Source: DASYKS01 sp035995205 (GTDB lineage: Bacteria > Acidobacteriota > Thermoanaerobaculia > Multivoradales > UBA5704). From it: 64,000 nt of DNA. Positions 36,733 to 46,334 of this stretch are shown piece after piece. Location of the stretch: NCBI GenBank assembly GCA_035995205.1, contig DASYKS010000017.1:151169-215168 (forward strand), given 5' to 3'. How positions within the stretch are numbered: position 1 is the first letter of the stretch; every line of letters starts with the position of its first letter. The position numbers and the translations under genes were made by a program. The notes beneath the pieces were generated by a model. The model ran no database searches and was not told the DNA's origin. It worked only from the letters and a program-made list of their open reading frames with translations.

Positions 36733-37452
36733 ATGCTCTTACCCATCCATGTTGCCGCAGGCGGGCTCGCGATTATTCTGGGCGCCGTCGCCCTCTCGGT
36801 GAAGAAGGGCGGGACGATCCACCGCAAGAGCGGGATGCTGTTCGTCTACGCCATGCTCGTCATGGGCATCAGCGCCACGATCCTGGAGTTTCTCAAGACT
36901 CCCAACTGGACGAATGTGCTCGTCGCCTTGATGACGGCCTACTTCGTGGGCACCGCTCTCACCACCGTCCGCCCCCCGTCGCCTTGGACCCGTCGCATTA
37001 ATACCGCTGCGCTGACGATCGTGCTGGCCCTAGCGTTCGGCTCGATCGTGGGCGGCGTCAAGGCCTTCAACAGCCCTCTCCTTTCCCCCGGCGGCGTTCC
37101 GTATCGCACGATCGGCGTGATGTCCTTCGTCCTATCCACCGTCATGCTCCTGGCGGCGATCGGCGACGTGCGCATCCTGCGATCCGGCTCGCCACGCGGC
37201 GGGCCGCGCTTGGCGCGCCATCTGTGGCGGATGTGCTTCGCGCTGTTCATCGCGGCAGGATCGTTCTTCTCGATCCGTGAGCGCGTGGCGAAAATCCTTC
37301 CCGAGCCCTTCACGACGGGGCCAATGCGCGCGCTGCCGATCCTGCTGCTGTTCGGCGCGATGTTCTATTGGTTGTGGAGGGTTCGGCGCCGCCGCGCGTT
37401 GCCCGTGATCCTCCGACACGATTCGATGCCGCTCGCCACTCCCGCGGAGTGA
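36733..37452 (+). CDS. Multi-spanning membrane protein (DUF2306-like)
   Basis: 239 residues with about seven hydrophobic segments. The opening LLPIHVAAGGLAIILGAVAL and the cytoplasmic KKGGTIHRKSGMLFVYAMLV resemble DUF2306-type proteins, which carry conserved membrane-edge histidines. The assignment is tentative. It forms a two-gene unit with the preceding membrane protein. Confidence 0.72.
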   Translation: MLLPIHVAAGGLAIILGAVALSVKKGGTIHRKSGMLFVYAMLVMGISATILEFLKTPNWTNVLVALMTAYFVGTALTTVRPPSPWTRRINTAALTIVLALAFGSIVGGVKAFNSPLLSPGGVPYRTIGVMSFVLSTVMLLAAIGDVRILRSGSPRGGPRLARHLWRMCFALFIAAGSFFSIRERVAKILPEPFTTGPMRALPILLLFGAMFYWLWRVRRRRALPVILRHDSMPLATPAE

Positions 37453-37494
37453 ATGGCTACGGGGTAACCGAACCGTGGCACCCGGTGTCCGCTT

Positions 37495-38274
37495 CTACTC
37501 GGCCTCGTGCCCCTCGGCCGCGGGCAGTTGCCCGGCGAGAGCCCCGGCGATGTCAACCGCCCTCGCCCAAGCAAAACCCGCGAGCAGCAGGCCGGCGAGC
37601 GCGAGGGCGCGGCGCCGGGCGGGACGGGCGGCGAAACGGGTGGCGAATAAAAGGGCGGCGGCGGCTCCGAGGAGCGCGAGTCCTCCGCCGGAAACGAACA
37701 GCTCGCGTACGGCTTCCGGCAGGGCGAAGGCGAGCAGCGGGAGCCCCAGACCGGCGAGGCTGGCGAACGGGGGAAGGCGGAGGGCGTTCGAAGTGATCGC
37801 CTCGCTCGCGGCGAGAGCGAGCGCAGCCAGCACCAGGGCGCGTAGGGCCAGGGCCACGGCGGGTGCTTTGCCGTCGCCTCCGGCGAGGGCGGCGAGGGCG
37901 AAGGATTGGGCGACGACCTCCGTGGCACCGAACAGGGCGAGCAGCGGCCAGCCACGATCTTCCAGGCGGCGCCAGGCGAACAGGAGCAGCAGGTCGGCGA
38001 GGCAGAGTCCGGCGGCGGTGGTTCCGAGGGCGAGGCTCAAGGGGCTGGCGGCGAACGGCACGAGACGGCTGGCGAGCACAGCGTCCTCGGAACGACCGAT
38101 CAACGTGAGAAACGCCAGACCCGAGAGCGAAAGCAGCAGGGCCGCGCCGAGCGCCCAGGGGCGGCGCTCTTCCGGAGCCGCGCGGCGCAGCTGCCAGGGA
38201 ACGACCGCGTGAGCGCCCGTGGCCAGGAGGATGAGCGCGAAGCAGAGCGCCACGATCGAGGATTCGAGTCGCAT
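37495..38274 (-). CDS. Multi-spanning membrane protein, function unknown
   Basis: 259 residues, alanine- and leucine-rich, with about eight hydrophobic segments from the N-terminus (SSIVALCFALILLATGAHAV) to near the C-terminus (RRRALALAGLLLAGFAWARA). The N-terminal segment may be a membrane anchor rather than a cleaved signal. It lies downstream of fur on the same strand, separated by 87 nt. No family recognised. Confidence 0.65.
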   Translation of the reverse strand: MRLESSIVALCFALILLATGAHAVVPWQLRRAAPEERRPWALGAALLLSLSGLAFLTLIGRSEDAVLASRLVPFAASPLSLALGTTAAGLCLADLLLLFAWRRLEDRGWPLLALFGATEVVAQSFALAALAGGDGKAPAVALALRALVLAALALAASEAITSNALRLPPFASLAGLGLPLLAFALPEAVRELFVSGGGLALLGAAAALLFATRFAARPARRRALALAGLLLAGFAWARAVDIAGALAGQLPAAEGHEAE

Positions 38275-38361
38275 AGCCGGCGGAAACGTCGAGGAGATTG
38301 GGGCGAAGGTCGACCGGCGGAGCGAGGAGACCGGCGGTGGGGGAAGGTTCGAAAGGGCGCG

Positions 38362-38733
38362 TCAGGCGCACTCGGCGCACTGGCCGTAGAGGACCACTTC
38401 GTGCGCGTCGAGATGGAATCCGGCGGGCGTCAGCTGCCGCAGACCCTCCGGGCAGCCCTCCAGCTCGAACAGCTTGCCGCAGGCGCGGCAATGGAAGTGG
38501 TGATGGTGATCCTTGCCGGCCAGCTCGTAGCGCGGCGGCTCGCCGGGCAGGGCGACGGGGATCAGCCAGCCCGCTTCGAGCAACGACTTGACCGTCCGGT
38601 AGACCGTCGCGGTGCCGAGCTTCGGCACGTCTTCGGACGCGGCGGCGAGCACTTCGACCGGCGACAGCGGCCGGCCCGCTTCGCGGAACGCGTTGCGGAT
38701 CGCCCGCCGCTGGTGGGTATCTCGATCGTTCAC
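38362..38733 (-). CDS. Fur-family metal-responsive transcriptional regulator
   Basis: 123 residues from a GTG at 38733. The winged helix has SPVEVLAAASEDVPKLGTAT followed by VYRTVKSLLEAGWL. The regulatory metal region is HHHHFHCRACGKLFELEGCP, and a second CxxC (YGQCAEC) at the C-terminus makes a four-cysteine zinc site. It is shorter than typical Fur (about 140-150) and closer to the compact Fur/PerR/Zur-like group. The metal specificity cannot be assigned. Confidence 0.9.
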   Translation of the reverse strand: MNDRDTHQRRAIRNAFREAGRPLSPVEVLAAASEDVPKLGTATVYRTVKSLLEAGWLIPVALPGEPPRYELAGKDHHHHFHCRACGKLFELEGCPEGLRQLTPAGFHLDAHEVVLYGQCAECA

Positions 38734-38801
38734 GCTTGGATGATAGCCGGTTGGCGGGCCGTTGGCCCGGTCGGCGTGACCCCGAGGGCAGGCCGAGAAA
38801 T

Positions 38802-39827
38802 CTATGGCGCCGACTGCGGCGCCCCAAAGGTCTGGACCCAGAACACCTTATAGCGGTTGTCGAACGGGCCGACGGCGAGACCGAAACCGAAGTCGGTGAC
38901 GTTTTTGCGCAGCAGGTTGGCCCGATGGCCGGAGCCCTGCATCCAAGCCTCCAGTGCGGATTCGACACTCACGTGGCCGGCCGCGATGTTCTCCGCCGCC
39001 AGGTGCCAGGTATACCCCTCGGCCCGCAGGCGGTCGCCCACGTCCTTACCCTCCGGCGATTCGTGGGCGTAGTAGTCGCGGGCCAGCATGTCTTCCGCGT
39101 GCTCTTGCGCCGCCGCGTCGAGGCGCGGGTCCTCGGCCAGCGGCGCGAGGCCCGCTTTGGCCCGCAAACGGTTGACTCCGGCGAGCATCTCGGCCCGGGT
39201 AGCGGCGAGATCCGTGAGCTCGCGCACCTCGCGGGCGTAGACCTCCGTTTCCGGCCAGGCGACGAGCAGCAGGTAGAGCGGCACGTCGCCGAGCCGGGCG
39301 ACCCCCAGACCCAAATCGGAATAGTCGGCGCGCAGGATCTCCGCAAAGCTCGCTTCGCCGCGCCAAAAGGCGATCACCTCGGCCGTGCTGCCTTCGCTCG
39401 AAACGATGCTCTCCACCCAGCCGTGGGCCGGGTAGCCCGCCTGGACCAGCCGGCGTTGCAGCACTCCCATCAGGCGCGGCGACTCGTTCTCGTTCGGCAG
39501 CGCTCCGCGCTGGGCGATCGCGTCGGCCCGCTCTTGGGCGACTTGGGTAAGCGCCGGGTGAGAGCGCAAAGGCGAGACCCCCGCCCGCGTCCGCTCAGCG
39601 TTGATCGCCAGGATCATCTCCTCGCGAGTCACGGCATCTTGGGGCAGGGCGTGAGGTCGGGCGGTGTCCCGAGCGGCAGGGATGGTTTGGGAGGGGGACC
39701 GCCCGGCGGGATCCGAAGTGGCGTTTGGGTCCGCGGACTCCTCGCGGGACGAGGAGGGGGACGGGCAGGCGAGACCGAGCGTCGCCCAGACGGCTAGAAG
39801 GCAAAGCCGGTAGGAGGCGTCTCGCAT
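38802..39827 (-). CDS. Lipoprotein with two CAP (SCP/PR1) domains
   Basis: 341 residues. A lipobox ends the signal (LCLLAVWATLGLAC). The first CAP-like domain spans about residues 65-200 (ILAINAERTRAGVSPLRSHP, ADYSDLGLGVARLGDVPLYL). The second is more canonical (MLAGVNRLRAKAGLAPLAED, EHAEDMLARDYYAHESPEGK, AENIAAGHVSVESALEAWMQ, GSGHRANLL). CAP proteins are secreted and often calcium-dependent; bacterial roles are mostly unknown. The double-domain layout suggests internal duplication. Confidence 0.88.
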   Translation of the reverse strand: MRDASYRLCLLAVWATLGLACPSPSSSREESADPNATSDPAGRSPSQTIPAARDTARPHALPQDAVTREEMILAINAERTRAGVSPLRSHPALTQVAQERADAIAQRGALPNENESPRLMGVLQRRLVQAGYPAHGWVESIVSSEGSTAEVIAFWRGEASFAEILRADYSDLGLGVARLGDVPLYLLLVAWPETEVYAREVRELTDLAATRAEMLAGVNRLRAKAGLAPLAEDPRLDAAAQEHAEDMLARDYYAHESPEGKDVGDRLRAEGYTWHLAAENIAAGHVSVESALEAWMQGSGHRANLLRKNVTDFGFGLAVGPFDNRYKVFWVQTFGAPQSAP

Positions 39828-39868
39828 GACTGGTTCTGCCGCCCCCTACCGGGTGTTGTTTGGTTGCG

Positions 39869-41116
39869 CTAGTTGGCGCGCGAGACTTTCGCCGTGATGC
39901 CCGGCTTGTCGCCGCCGTTGAAGCCTTCCCAGACCAGCAGCAGGTCGCCCCGGCTGTTGGTCGCCGCCGCGAGCTCATACGCCGCGCCGATCTGGCGCTC
40001 GCTGATCTTCGCCTTGGTCCCCGCCGGTGCCCCGCCCGAGAGGTCGACGCCGAAAACGCCGTTCGGGAACGAGGGGGTCCATTCGACCCAGGTGGCCGAC
40101 GGGCTCTTGGCCGTCCGGACGAGCGCGATCGGCGACAGGTGCCACGGCAACGCGCCGTCGCTCACCTGACGCTGGACGCCCAGAATGCGACCGGCCCGGT
40201 TGACGACCTGGCTGTAAATCCTGCTCTTCAATGGGGTTTCGAACTGGCCCTGCCAGAGCGCCAGGAACGTGCCGTCGGCCAGCTGCGCGAGCGAGGCGCG
40301 CCCCTGGGAGCCGAACGTCGTCGTGTTGATCTGCACCGCCGCGCCGCGCGGCGTGCCCGTTTCGTTGTAGAAGCGCGCGAAGGCGCCCCGCCCGTCGGCG
40401 TCCGGACCGTCCCAGGAGACCGCGAAACCGCCCGCCGAGTCCGCCACCAGTCCCGGGTTGTAGCCGAAGGTCCCCGGCGCGCCGACCCGGGTCTCCGCGC
40501 CGAGCGCGGTACCCGAAAGATCGAAACGGCGCAGGAAGATCCCCTCGTTCGCCTTGACCGCGGGCTCGCCGTCGTTGGTCGACCAGGCGATCGCCACCTG
40601 GCGGTTGAACACCACGATCTTCGGCCGCTCCTGCAGGTCGGCCGCCGCCTGGTTGACGCTGAACTTCGCGCCCACGGCGTTGCCCGCCCGATCGAAGCGC
40701 TGGGCGAAGATCTGCTTGTCGAGCACCGTCCGCTTCTCGTAAAAGATGTCCGACTTCAGATGCGCCGTCTCCTCGCTCCAGGCGACCAGGAAGTTGCCGT
40801 TCGGCAGTGCCGCCACGGCGGGCTCGCGCTGCGCCTTCACGTCCCCTTCGCCGGGAATCGACGGCAGGTTGACGTTGGCCACCAAGATGCGGTCGAGGCC
40901 GCGGGCCTGACTGTTCGGGCCGAACGAGCGGGCGACCAGGCCGTCGCGCTCGTTCACCCAGACGATCAGGAAACCGCCGTCGGTGGAGAACGCGGCCGCG
41001 GGGGTCCGCTGTTTCATGTCCCCGGTCGAATTGACCCGGATCTCCTGGGCGCCCGCGGCGACCGGGAGCGCCAGGGCTGAAAGAACGAGGGTTGCCCATA
41101 AGTGACGAGTCTTCAT
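39869..41116 (-). CDS. Secreted beta-propeller-like protein, function unknown
   Basis: 415 residues from an ATG at 41116 with AAGGAGA upstream. The signal peptide ends VAAGAQE. The body repeats a blade-like pattern of about 55-60 residues ending in W or aromatic strands: GGFLIVWVNERDGLVARSFG, GNFLVAWSEETAHLKSDIFY, GGFAVSWDGPDADGRGAFAR, GTFLALWQGQFETPLKSRIY, GDLLLVWEGFNGGDKPGITA. This is a common layout in secreted acidobacterial and myxobacterial proteins. No enzymatic residues are recognisable. Confidence 0.8.
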   Translation of the reverse strand: MKTRHLWATLVLSALALPVAAGAQEIRVNSTGDMKQRTPAAAFSTDGGFLIVWVNERDGLVARSFGPNSQARGLDRILVANVNLPSIPGEGDVKAQREPAVAALPNGNFLVAWSEETAHLKSDIFYEKRTVLDKQIFAQRFDRAGNAVGAKFSVNQAAADLQERPKIVVFNRQVAIAWSTNDGEPAVKANEGIFLRRFDLSGTALGAETRVGAPGTFGYNPGLVADSAGGFAVSWDGPDADGRGAFARFYNETGTPRGAAVQINTTTFGSQGRASLAQLADGTFLALWQGQFETPLKSRIYSQVVNRAGRILGVQRQVSDGALPWHLSPIALVRTAKSPSATWVEWTPSFPNGVFGVDLSGGAPAGTKAKISERQIGAAYELAAATNSRGDLLLVWEGFNGGDKPGITAKVSRAN

Positions 41117-41240
41117 AGATGGTCTCCTTCGCAGAATGGCTCCGCCCGTAGATACGGGAGCTTGGAACGAGTCGTCAGCTCGCCGATTCTACTCCTCTCG
41201 GCCGAAAAAATGCTCCCCTACCATACCATTGATCCCATAA

Positions 41241-41714
41241 TTAGGCCCGGACGTGATCCGCCCGCCAGCTTTGGACCGCGCGCTTGACCTGATCGTTGGT
41301 TTTCAGCTCGCCGGCAAGCACCCGGCGGACGAGATCGGCCACCTCGCCATCGCTCGCGAAACGGAGGCCGACCAGCTGGCCGACCGTCAGGTCGCCGATC
41401 CGGCCGCGCAGATCCTCGGGCAGCAGCCGCTCCAGGCGGATGCGCTCCTCCAGGCGGATGATCCGATTCTGGACCATGAGCGGGAAAGTTCGGGCGTACC
41501 AGGCGAGCAGCACCAGCGCGGCGGCGACGGCGAAGTTGAGCAGGAGCCAGAACCATGACCCCGGGTAGGCCGCGAAGTTCCCATGGATCAGACTCGAGAT
41601 CAGCTGCCAGAGGCGCGCCAACAGATTGATCACCAGGATGCCGAACGTGACGAAGTGGAACAGCGGAACGAACCGCGCGTGGTTCGCGTAATTCTGGGGT
41701 GTCTGTTGGCTCAT
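41241..41714 (-). CDS. DUF6526-like membrane protein
   Basis: 157 residues. The opening MSQQTPQNYANHARFVPLFH is typical of the DUF6526 family. Two membrane segments follow (FVTFGILVINLLARLWQLI and SWFWLLLNFAVAAALVLLAW), then a charged helical cytoplasmic tail (NRIIRLEERIRLERLLPEDL). Its ATG overlaps the stop of the upstream permease gene (ATGA), so the two are coupled. The function of the family is unknown. Confidence 0.82.
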   Translation of the reverse strand: MSQQTPQNYANHARFVPLFHFVTFGILVINLLARLWQLISSLIHGNFAAYPGSWFWLLLNFAVAAALVLLAWYARTFPLMVQNRIIRLEERIRLERLLPEDLRGRIGDLTVGQLVGLRFASDGEVADLVRRVLAGELKTNDQVKRAVQSWRADHVRA

Positions 41715-43063
41715 GGTTCCTCCGAGGAAGGGATTGAAGAGACGGGGCGCCGCGCCTTGTAGATGGCCACTCCGATCAACGCCGCGACGGCGCCCGCGAT
41801 CAAGTTGTTGAGCTTCGCGCTCGCCGCGAAGGCGACGCACAGAGTGCAAGCGAGAATCGGGATCGTCGGCCCGAACGGCAGGCGGAACGCGCCGGGGTTC
41901 GCCGGCATCTTCTTGCGCAGGATCGGCACGGCCGCCGCGGTGCCGACGTAGGTCGCGAGACGGGCGATTACCGACAGCGTCGCGAGATTCGCGAACGTGC
42001 CGGACAGGGCAAGCGGCAGGGCGATCAAGGTCTGGGTGAGGATCGCCATGGCGGGCGTGCGGAACCGGGGGTGGAGTTTCGCCAGATAGGCCGGACCATA
42101 GCCGTCGCGCGCGAGCGCCCAGAGGTAGCGCGGCCCGGCGAGCACCGTGTTGTTGTTGGTGCCCAGGATGGAGAGCGACCCCCCGATTGTGAGCAGCACA
42201 ACCCCCCAGGCGCCGAGAAAGACCTGCGCGGCGTCGGCCAGCGGTTTCTTCGATTCGGCAAGGTTCGGCAGCGTGCCGAGCGCCACCCATTGGACCGCGG
42301 AGTAGATCAACGTGACGATGACGATCTGGGCGATCAGCGCGAACGGCACGTCACGCTTGGGGTTCTTGAATTCCCCCGCGGGCGCCGCGGTGTTTTCAAA
42401 GCCGGCATAGGCGAACAACAGCAGCAGCACCGCCTCGCCGAGCTTCGTCATGTCGATCGCGTTGCCGTGCGTGGCGAGCGCCACCGACACCTTGGGCAGA
42501 CCGAAGAGAATGAAGGCCAAAAGCGGCAGGGTCTTGCCCAAGGCGAAGAACACCGAGGTGCGCACGCCCGATTTGACGCCGGCGATGTTGATCAGAGTGA
42601 GCGCGACCAGCGACAGGAGGATCGCCGCGTACCAGGTGGGCTCCCCTTGCTTGGCGCCGATCACCTGGGCAAAGCCGGCCGACAGGGCGGCCACCGACGA
42701 TAACCGGGCGAGCCAGGTCATCCAGCCGACTTCGAACCCGGCGAGATCGCCGAACGCGGTCTTGGCGTAGACATAGCCGCTCCCCGCGCGATCGAAGTGG
42801 CTCGCGGCCTCGGCGAAACAAAGCACCAGGAGCAGGACCGCAAATCCCGCGATGATCACCGCCCAAACGCTCATCGGACCCAAATACAGGGCGGCCGTGG
42901 CGGGCAGAAGGTAGATGCCGCTGCCGATCACGTCGTTGACCGAAAAGCCCACGATCTCCCAACGCGACACCGCGCGGCGGAAACCCTCGGCCCCTTCGCC
43001 CCCTGCACCCCCTTCGGATTCCGGCACGGTCGGGTCGATCGATGCCAAATCGCTCAAGCGCAA
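41711..43063 (-). CDS. APC-superfamily amino-acid permease
   Basis: 450 residues with about 12 membrane segments. The start is TTG at 43063, preceded by a strong AGGAGGT. The first helix has the APC glycine motif VIGSGIYLLPATAAL, followed by GSGYVYAKTAFGDLAGFEVG and the family segment LLFAYAGFENTAAPAGEFKN. It probably imports amino acids with cation symport; the substrate is unknown. It lies between the MFS gene (8 nt upstream) and the DUF6526 gene, forming a three-gene transport operon. Confidence 0.9.
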   Translation of the reverse strand: MRLSDLASIDPTVPESEGGAGGEGAEGFRRAVSRWEIVGFSVNDVIGSGIYLLPATAALYLGPMSVWAVIIAGFAVLLLVLCFAEAASHFDRAGSGYVYAKTAFGDLAGFEVGWMTWLARLSSVAALSAGFAQVIGAKQGEPTWYAAILLSLVALTLINIAGVKSGVRTSVFFALGKTLPLLAFILFGLPKVSVALATHGNAIDMTKLGEAVLLLLFAYAGFENTAAPAGEFKNPKRDVPFALIAQIVIVTLIYSAVQWVALGTLPNLAESKKPLADAAQVFLGAWGVVLLTIGGSLSILGTNNNTVLAGPRYLWALARDGYGPAYLAKLHPRFRTPAMAILTQTLIALPLALSGTFANLATLSVIARLATYVGTAAAVPILRKKMPANPGAFRLPFGPTIPILACTLCVAFAASAKLNNLIAGAVAALIGVAIYKARRPVSSIPSSEEP

Positions 43064-43070
43064 GTACCTC

Positions 43071-44363
43071 CTAGTTTTCGATCGCCGCCCCGGCGGTCTC
43101 GGGGAGAGTCCAGACCCAAGCCCCGGCGAGCAACGCGAAGCCCGCGGCCAGAGCGATCCCGCCGCCCATCCCCGCGCTCGGAGCCATCGAGGCGACCGCG
43201 GCGATCGCGAGCGGGGTCAGGTACTGGATGCCACGGGTGGAGTTCATGATCACCGCCATCGCGGTGCCGCGCACGCGGGTCGGGAACAGCTCGGAGAAAT
43301 ACGGCCCGTAGCAGGACCAGGTCCCCGTGCCGAGCCCAGCAACGAACAGACAGGCGAGGCCGATCGCCGGCCGCGCCGCAAACCCGGCCCAGAACAGGGT
43401 GACCAACGCGAGCCCCAGGGCGGTCACCGCGCAATAGAGCGCGAACGCCGGCCGCCGGCCGATCCGATCGGAAACCCAGCCGAATGAGAGATACCCGACG
43501 AGCGAGCCGGCAACGAACGTGAGCGTCCACCAGCCGGTGCCGAAAATGGTCAAGCCCCGTTCCTTCTGCAGATAGCGCGGCAGCCAGATCACCGCGAACC
43601 AATAGGCGCTCATGTTGAACGCGGTGAGCAGGAACGCCCGGACGAACGTGGAAAGCTGGTCGGGGGCGACGAGCTGCGCGAGCACCGGCCGGCGCGCCCG
43701 GGCCATCTCGCCGCTTTCGGAACCTCCTCCGGCATCCGCCGCGAGCTTCGCTCGATGGGCAAGCCACAGGTCCGATTCGGGCAGCTGACGGAAGAACAGC
43801 AGCGCAAGCCCCGGGAGGGCGAGAATCCCGAAGGTGATGCGCCAGCCGATCGAAGGGGCGAGAAACGAGCCGAGGATCGCGGCGAGGCCGAGGCCCACGG
43901 GAGCCCCCGATTGGGCGAGCGCGCCGTATCGCCCGCGCAAAGCGGGAGGCACGGTCTCCCCGATCATCGCCTGGCCGCCTCCCCAGGTGCCGCCGATCCC
44001 GAGCCCGGCGAGCGCTCGGCCGAGGAACAGGAGGGAGCCGGTTCCGGCCAGAGCACAAGCGAGATTGCCGAGCGAAAACGCCCCCATCGCGAGGGCCAAC
44101 GAAGCCCGCCGGCCGAACCGGTCGCTGATCCAGCCGAACAGGAAACCGCCGACGCCGGTCATCCCGACGCCGATCCCGGTGAGCGCCGCGACCGCGGAAT
44201 CGGGGATCGCGAGGTCCTTCTGGATCGCGGGGAGCAGGAACGACAGCAGCATCAGCGAGCAGAAACCGCTCGCCCAAGCCCCCCAGGCGAGGGCCAGAAT
44301 GCGCCGGTGTGCCGCTCCGGGTCGATCGACGTGCCGCAAGGCGGCGCGGTCGGGTTCGGTCAA
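43071..44363 (-). CDS. Major facilitator superfamily transporter (sugar/acid symporter type)
   Basis: 430 residues with 12 membrane segments. The intracellular loop motif GWISDRFGRRASLALAMGAF and its second-half repeat GWVSDRIGRRPAFALYCAVT are canonical MFS signatures; LGIGGTWGGGQAMIGETVPP matches the aromatic-acid/sugar-phosphate symporter branch. The likely start is a TTG at 44363 without a clear ribosome site, so it is provisional. It stands 13 nt after the ABC-F gene on the same strand. Confidence 0.88.
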   Translation of the reverse strand: MTEPDRAALRHVDRPGAAHRRILALAWGAWASGFCSLMLLSFLLPAIQKDLAIPDSAVAALTGIGVGMTGVGGFLFGWISDRFGRRASLALAMGAFSLGNLACALAGTGSLLFLGRALAGLGIGGTWGGGQAMIGETVPPALRGRYGALAQSGAPVGLGLAAILGSFLAPSIGWRITFGILALPGLALLFFRQLPESDLWLAHRAKLAADAGGGSESGEMARARRPVLAQLVAPDQLSTFVRAFLLTAFNMSAYWFAVIWLPRYLQKERGLTIFGTGWWTLTFVAGSLVGYLSFGWVSDRIGRRPAFALYCAVTALGLALVTLFWAGFAARPAIGLACLFVAGLGTGTWSCYGPYFSELFPTRVRGTAMAVIMNSTRGIQYLTPLAIAAVASMAPSAGMGGGIALAAGFALLAGAWVWTLPETAGAAIEN

Positions 44364-44376
44364 AGTGGGAGGAAGT

Positions 44377-46290
44377 CTACCCCACCAGCTCGCCCAGCTC
44401 GGCTTCGACCGTCTCCCACTCGGTCATCATCCCCGTGATCTTCTCGTTCAGCTGGTGCTGCTCCTGTTCGAGCTTTTTCACCTGGTCGCGCGAGGTCTTG
44501 TCGAAGAACGTCGGATCGCAGAACAGCTCGTTGATCGCGTGGACCCGGTTCTCGGACTTGTCGATCGAGGCGGTCAGCTCGTCGCGCCGTTTGCTTAAAG
44601 TTCGCTGGCGCTTTTCGCGCTCCTTGTCGTCCAGGCGCGGAGTGTCTTTCGCCTTCTTCTGCTGCGCCCGGCGCATCCGGAGGACCGCCTCGGCATCGAG
44701 GTGGTCGTCGCCCATCGCCTCGATGTATTCGTCGTAGGTGCCCTTGTAGTCACGGATCCCGGTCGGCGTGATCTCCAGAATCCGGTTGGCCAGCCGCGAG
44801 ACGAACCAGCGGTCGTGGGAGACGAAGACCAGCGTGCCGTCGTAGGTCTTGAGCCCCTCGACCAGCGCGTCGATCGCTTCGAGATCGAGGTGGTTGGTCG
44901 GCTCGTCGAGCACCAGCACATTCGGCTGGGTGACCGACAGGCGGCAGAACGTGAGCCGTGCGGACTCGCCGCCGGAGAGGTTGCCCACCCCTTTCTTCAC
45001 GTCGTCACCCGAGAACAGCACCATCCCGAGGTTGCCGCGGATGAACCCGATGGTCTCGCCCGGCACCGCTTCCCAGAGCCATGCCTCGACACTCTGCTTG
45101 CCGGAGGCCTTCAGCTCGGCGTGGTCCTGCGAGAAATAGCCGGGGTGGGTCTCGTAGCCCCACTGGACGGTGCCGGCGTCCGGCGTCACCTCGCCCACCG
45201 CAATCTTGAGCATGGTCGATTTGCCGATGCCGTTCGGTCCCAAAATCGCCAGGCGCTCGCCGCGTTCGACCCGGAGGGTGACGTTGTTGAGCACCTGTTT
45301 CGACCCGTACGACTTCGAGATTCCTTCCATCACCAGCACTTCCCGCCCGCTCGGCCGCACCTGCTTGAACTTGAACGTCGGATAGCGGCGCGAGGTCTGC
45401 GGCAGGCGGTCGATGGTGATCTTCTCGATCATCTTCACTTTGCTCTGCGCCTGGCGCGCCTTGCTCGCCTTCGCCTTGAACCGGTCGATGAAGTCCTGAT
45501 GCTTGGCGATCTCCTTTTCCCGCTTCTCGATCTCGGCTTCCTTGCGGTCGCGGTTGCCGACCTTGGCCTCGGTGAACGCCTGGTAGTTGCCCGGGTAGAG
45601 GATCATCGTCTCGTAATCGACGTCGACGATGTAGTTGCAGACGTTGTCCAGGAAGCGATGATCGTGGGAGATCACCACGGTCGTCCCCTTGAACTCGGTC
45701 AGAAACTTCTCCAGCCAACGGATCGACAAGATGTCCAAGTGGTTCGTCGGCTCGTCGAGCAGCAGAGCATCGGGCGACGAGGCGAGCACCTGGGCGAGCA
45801 GAACCCGCAGTTTGAAGCCGCCGGAGAGGGTCGAAAGGGCGTTCCGGTGGACCTCGGTCGGAATCCCCAGCCCCTCTAGGATCTCGCCCGCCCGCGCTTC
45901 CAGCGTGTAGCCGTCGGAATGGAGAATCAGCTCTTCCACCTCGGCATACCGCTCATGGTCGAACTCCGCCTCGGGAGCGGCGAGCAGGCGCTCCTTCTCG
46001 ACCATCGCCTCCCACACCTCTTTGTTGCCCATCAAGGCGACTTCGAGGATCGGCATGGTCTCGAAGCTGAAGTGGTCCTGGCGCAAAACGCCGAGCCGCA
46101 GCCGCTTGGGGAGCGAAAGAGTCCCCTCGCTCGGCTGGTCCTCGCCGGTCAAGATACGAAGAAACGTCGACTTGCCCGAGCCGTTCGCCCCAACCAACCC
46201 ATAACGGTTGCCCGGATTGAACTGCATCGAGACGCCAGTAAACAGAGTCTGCGGGCCAAAAGACTTGCCCAGGTCGGAAACGGCGATCAT
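44377..46290 (-). CDS. ABC-F family ATPase (ribosome-associated, two nucleotide-binding domains)
   Basis: 637 residues from the ATG at 46290 (MIAVSDLGKSFGPQTLFTGV); an ATG 16 codons earlier is less likely. There are two ABC domains without membrane segments: Walker A VGANGSGKSTFL and LGPNGIGKSTML, signatures LSGGFKLRVLLAQ and LSGGESARLTFCR. The linker is charged and helical (EAEIEKREKEIAKHQDFIDR), as in the ribosome P-site tRNA-interaction motif. A C-terminal coiled coil (SRDQVKKLEQEQHQLNEKIT) resembles Uup/YbiT-type members. It acts on stalled or idle ribosomes, or in antibiotic protection. Confidence 0.93.
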   Translation of the reverse strand: MIAVSDLGKSFGPQTLFTGVSMQFNPGNRYGLVGANGSGKSTFLRILTGEDQPSEGTLSLPKRLRLGVLRQDHFSFETMPILEVALMGNKEVWEAMVEKERLLAAPEAEFDHERYAEVEELILHSDGYTLEARAGEILEGLGIPTEVHRNALSTLSGGFKLRVLLAQVLASSPDALLLDEPTNHLDILSIRWLEKFLTEFKGTTVVISHDHRFLDNVCNYIVDVDYETMILYPGNYQAFTEAKVGNRDRKEAEIEKREKEIAKHQDFIDRFKAKASKARQAQSKVKMIEKITIDRLPQTSRRYPTFKFKQVRPSGREVLVMEGISKSYGSKQVLNNVTLRVERGERLAILGPNGIGKSTMLKIAVGEVTPDAGTVQWGYETHPGYFSQDHAELKASGKQSVEAWLWEAVPGETIGFIRGNLGMVLFSGDDVKKGVGNLSGGESARLTFCRLSVTQPNVLVLDEPTNHLDLEAIDALVEGLKTYDGTLVFVSHDRWFVSRLANRILEITPTGIRDYKGTYDEYIEAMGDDHLDAEAVLRMRRAQQKKAKDTPRLDDKEREKRQRTLSKRRDELTASIDKSENRVHAINELFCDPTFFDKTSRDQVKKLEQEQHQLNEKITGMMTEWETVEAELGELVG

Positions 46291-46334
46291 AGGGCCGGGG
46301 ATGATAGCAGGTGCTGGGTGTGGCCTTTCGAGAA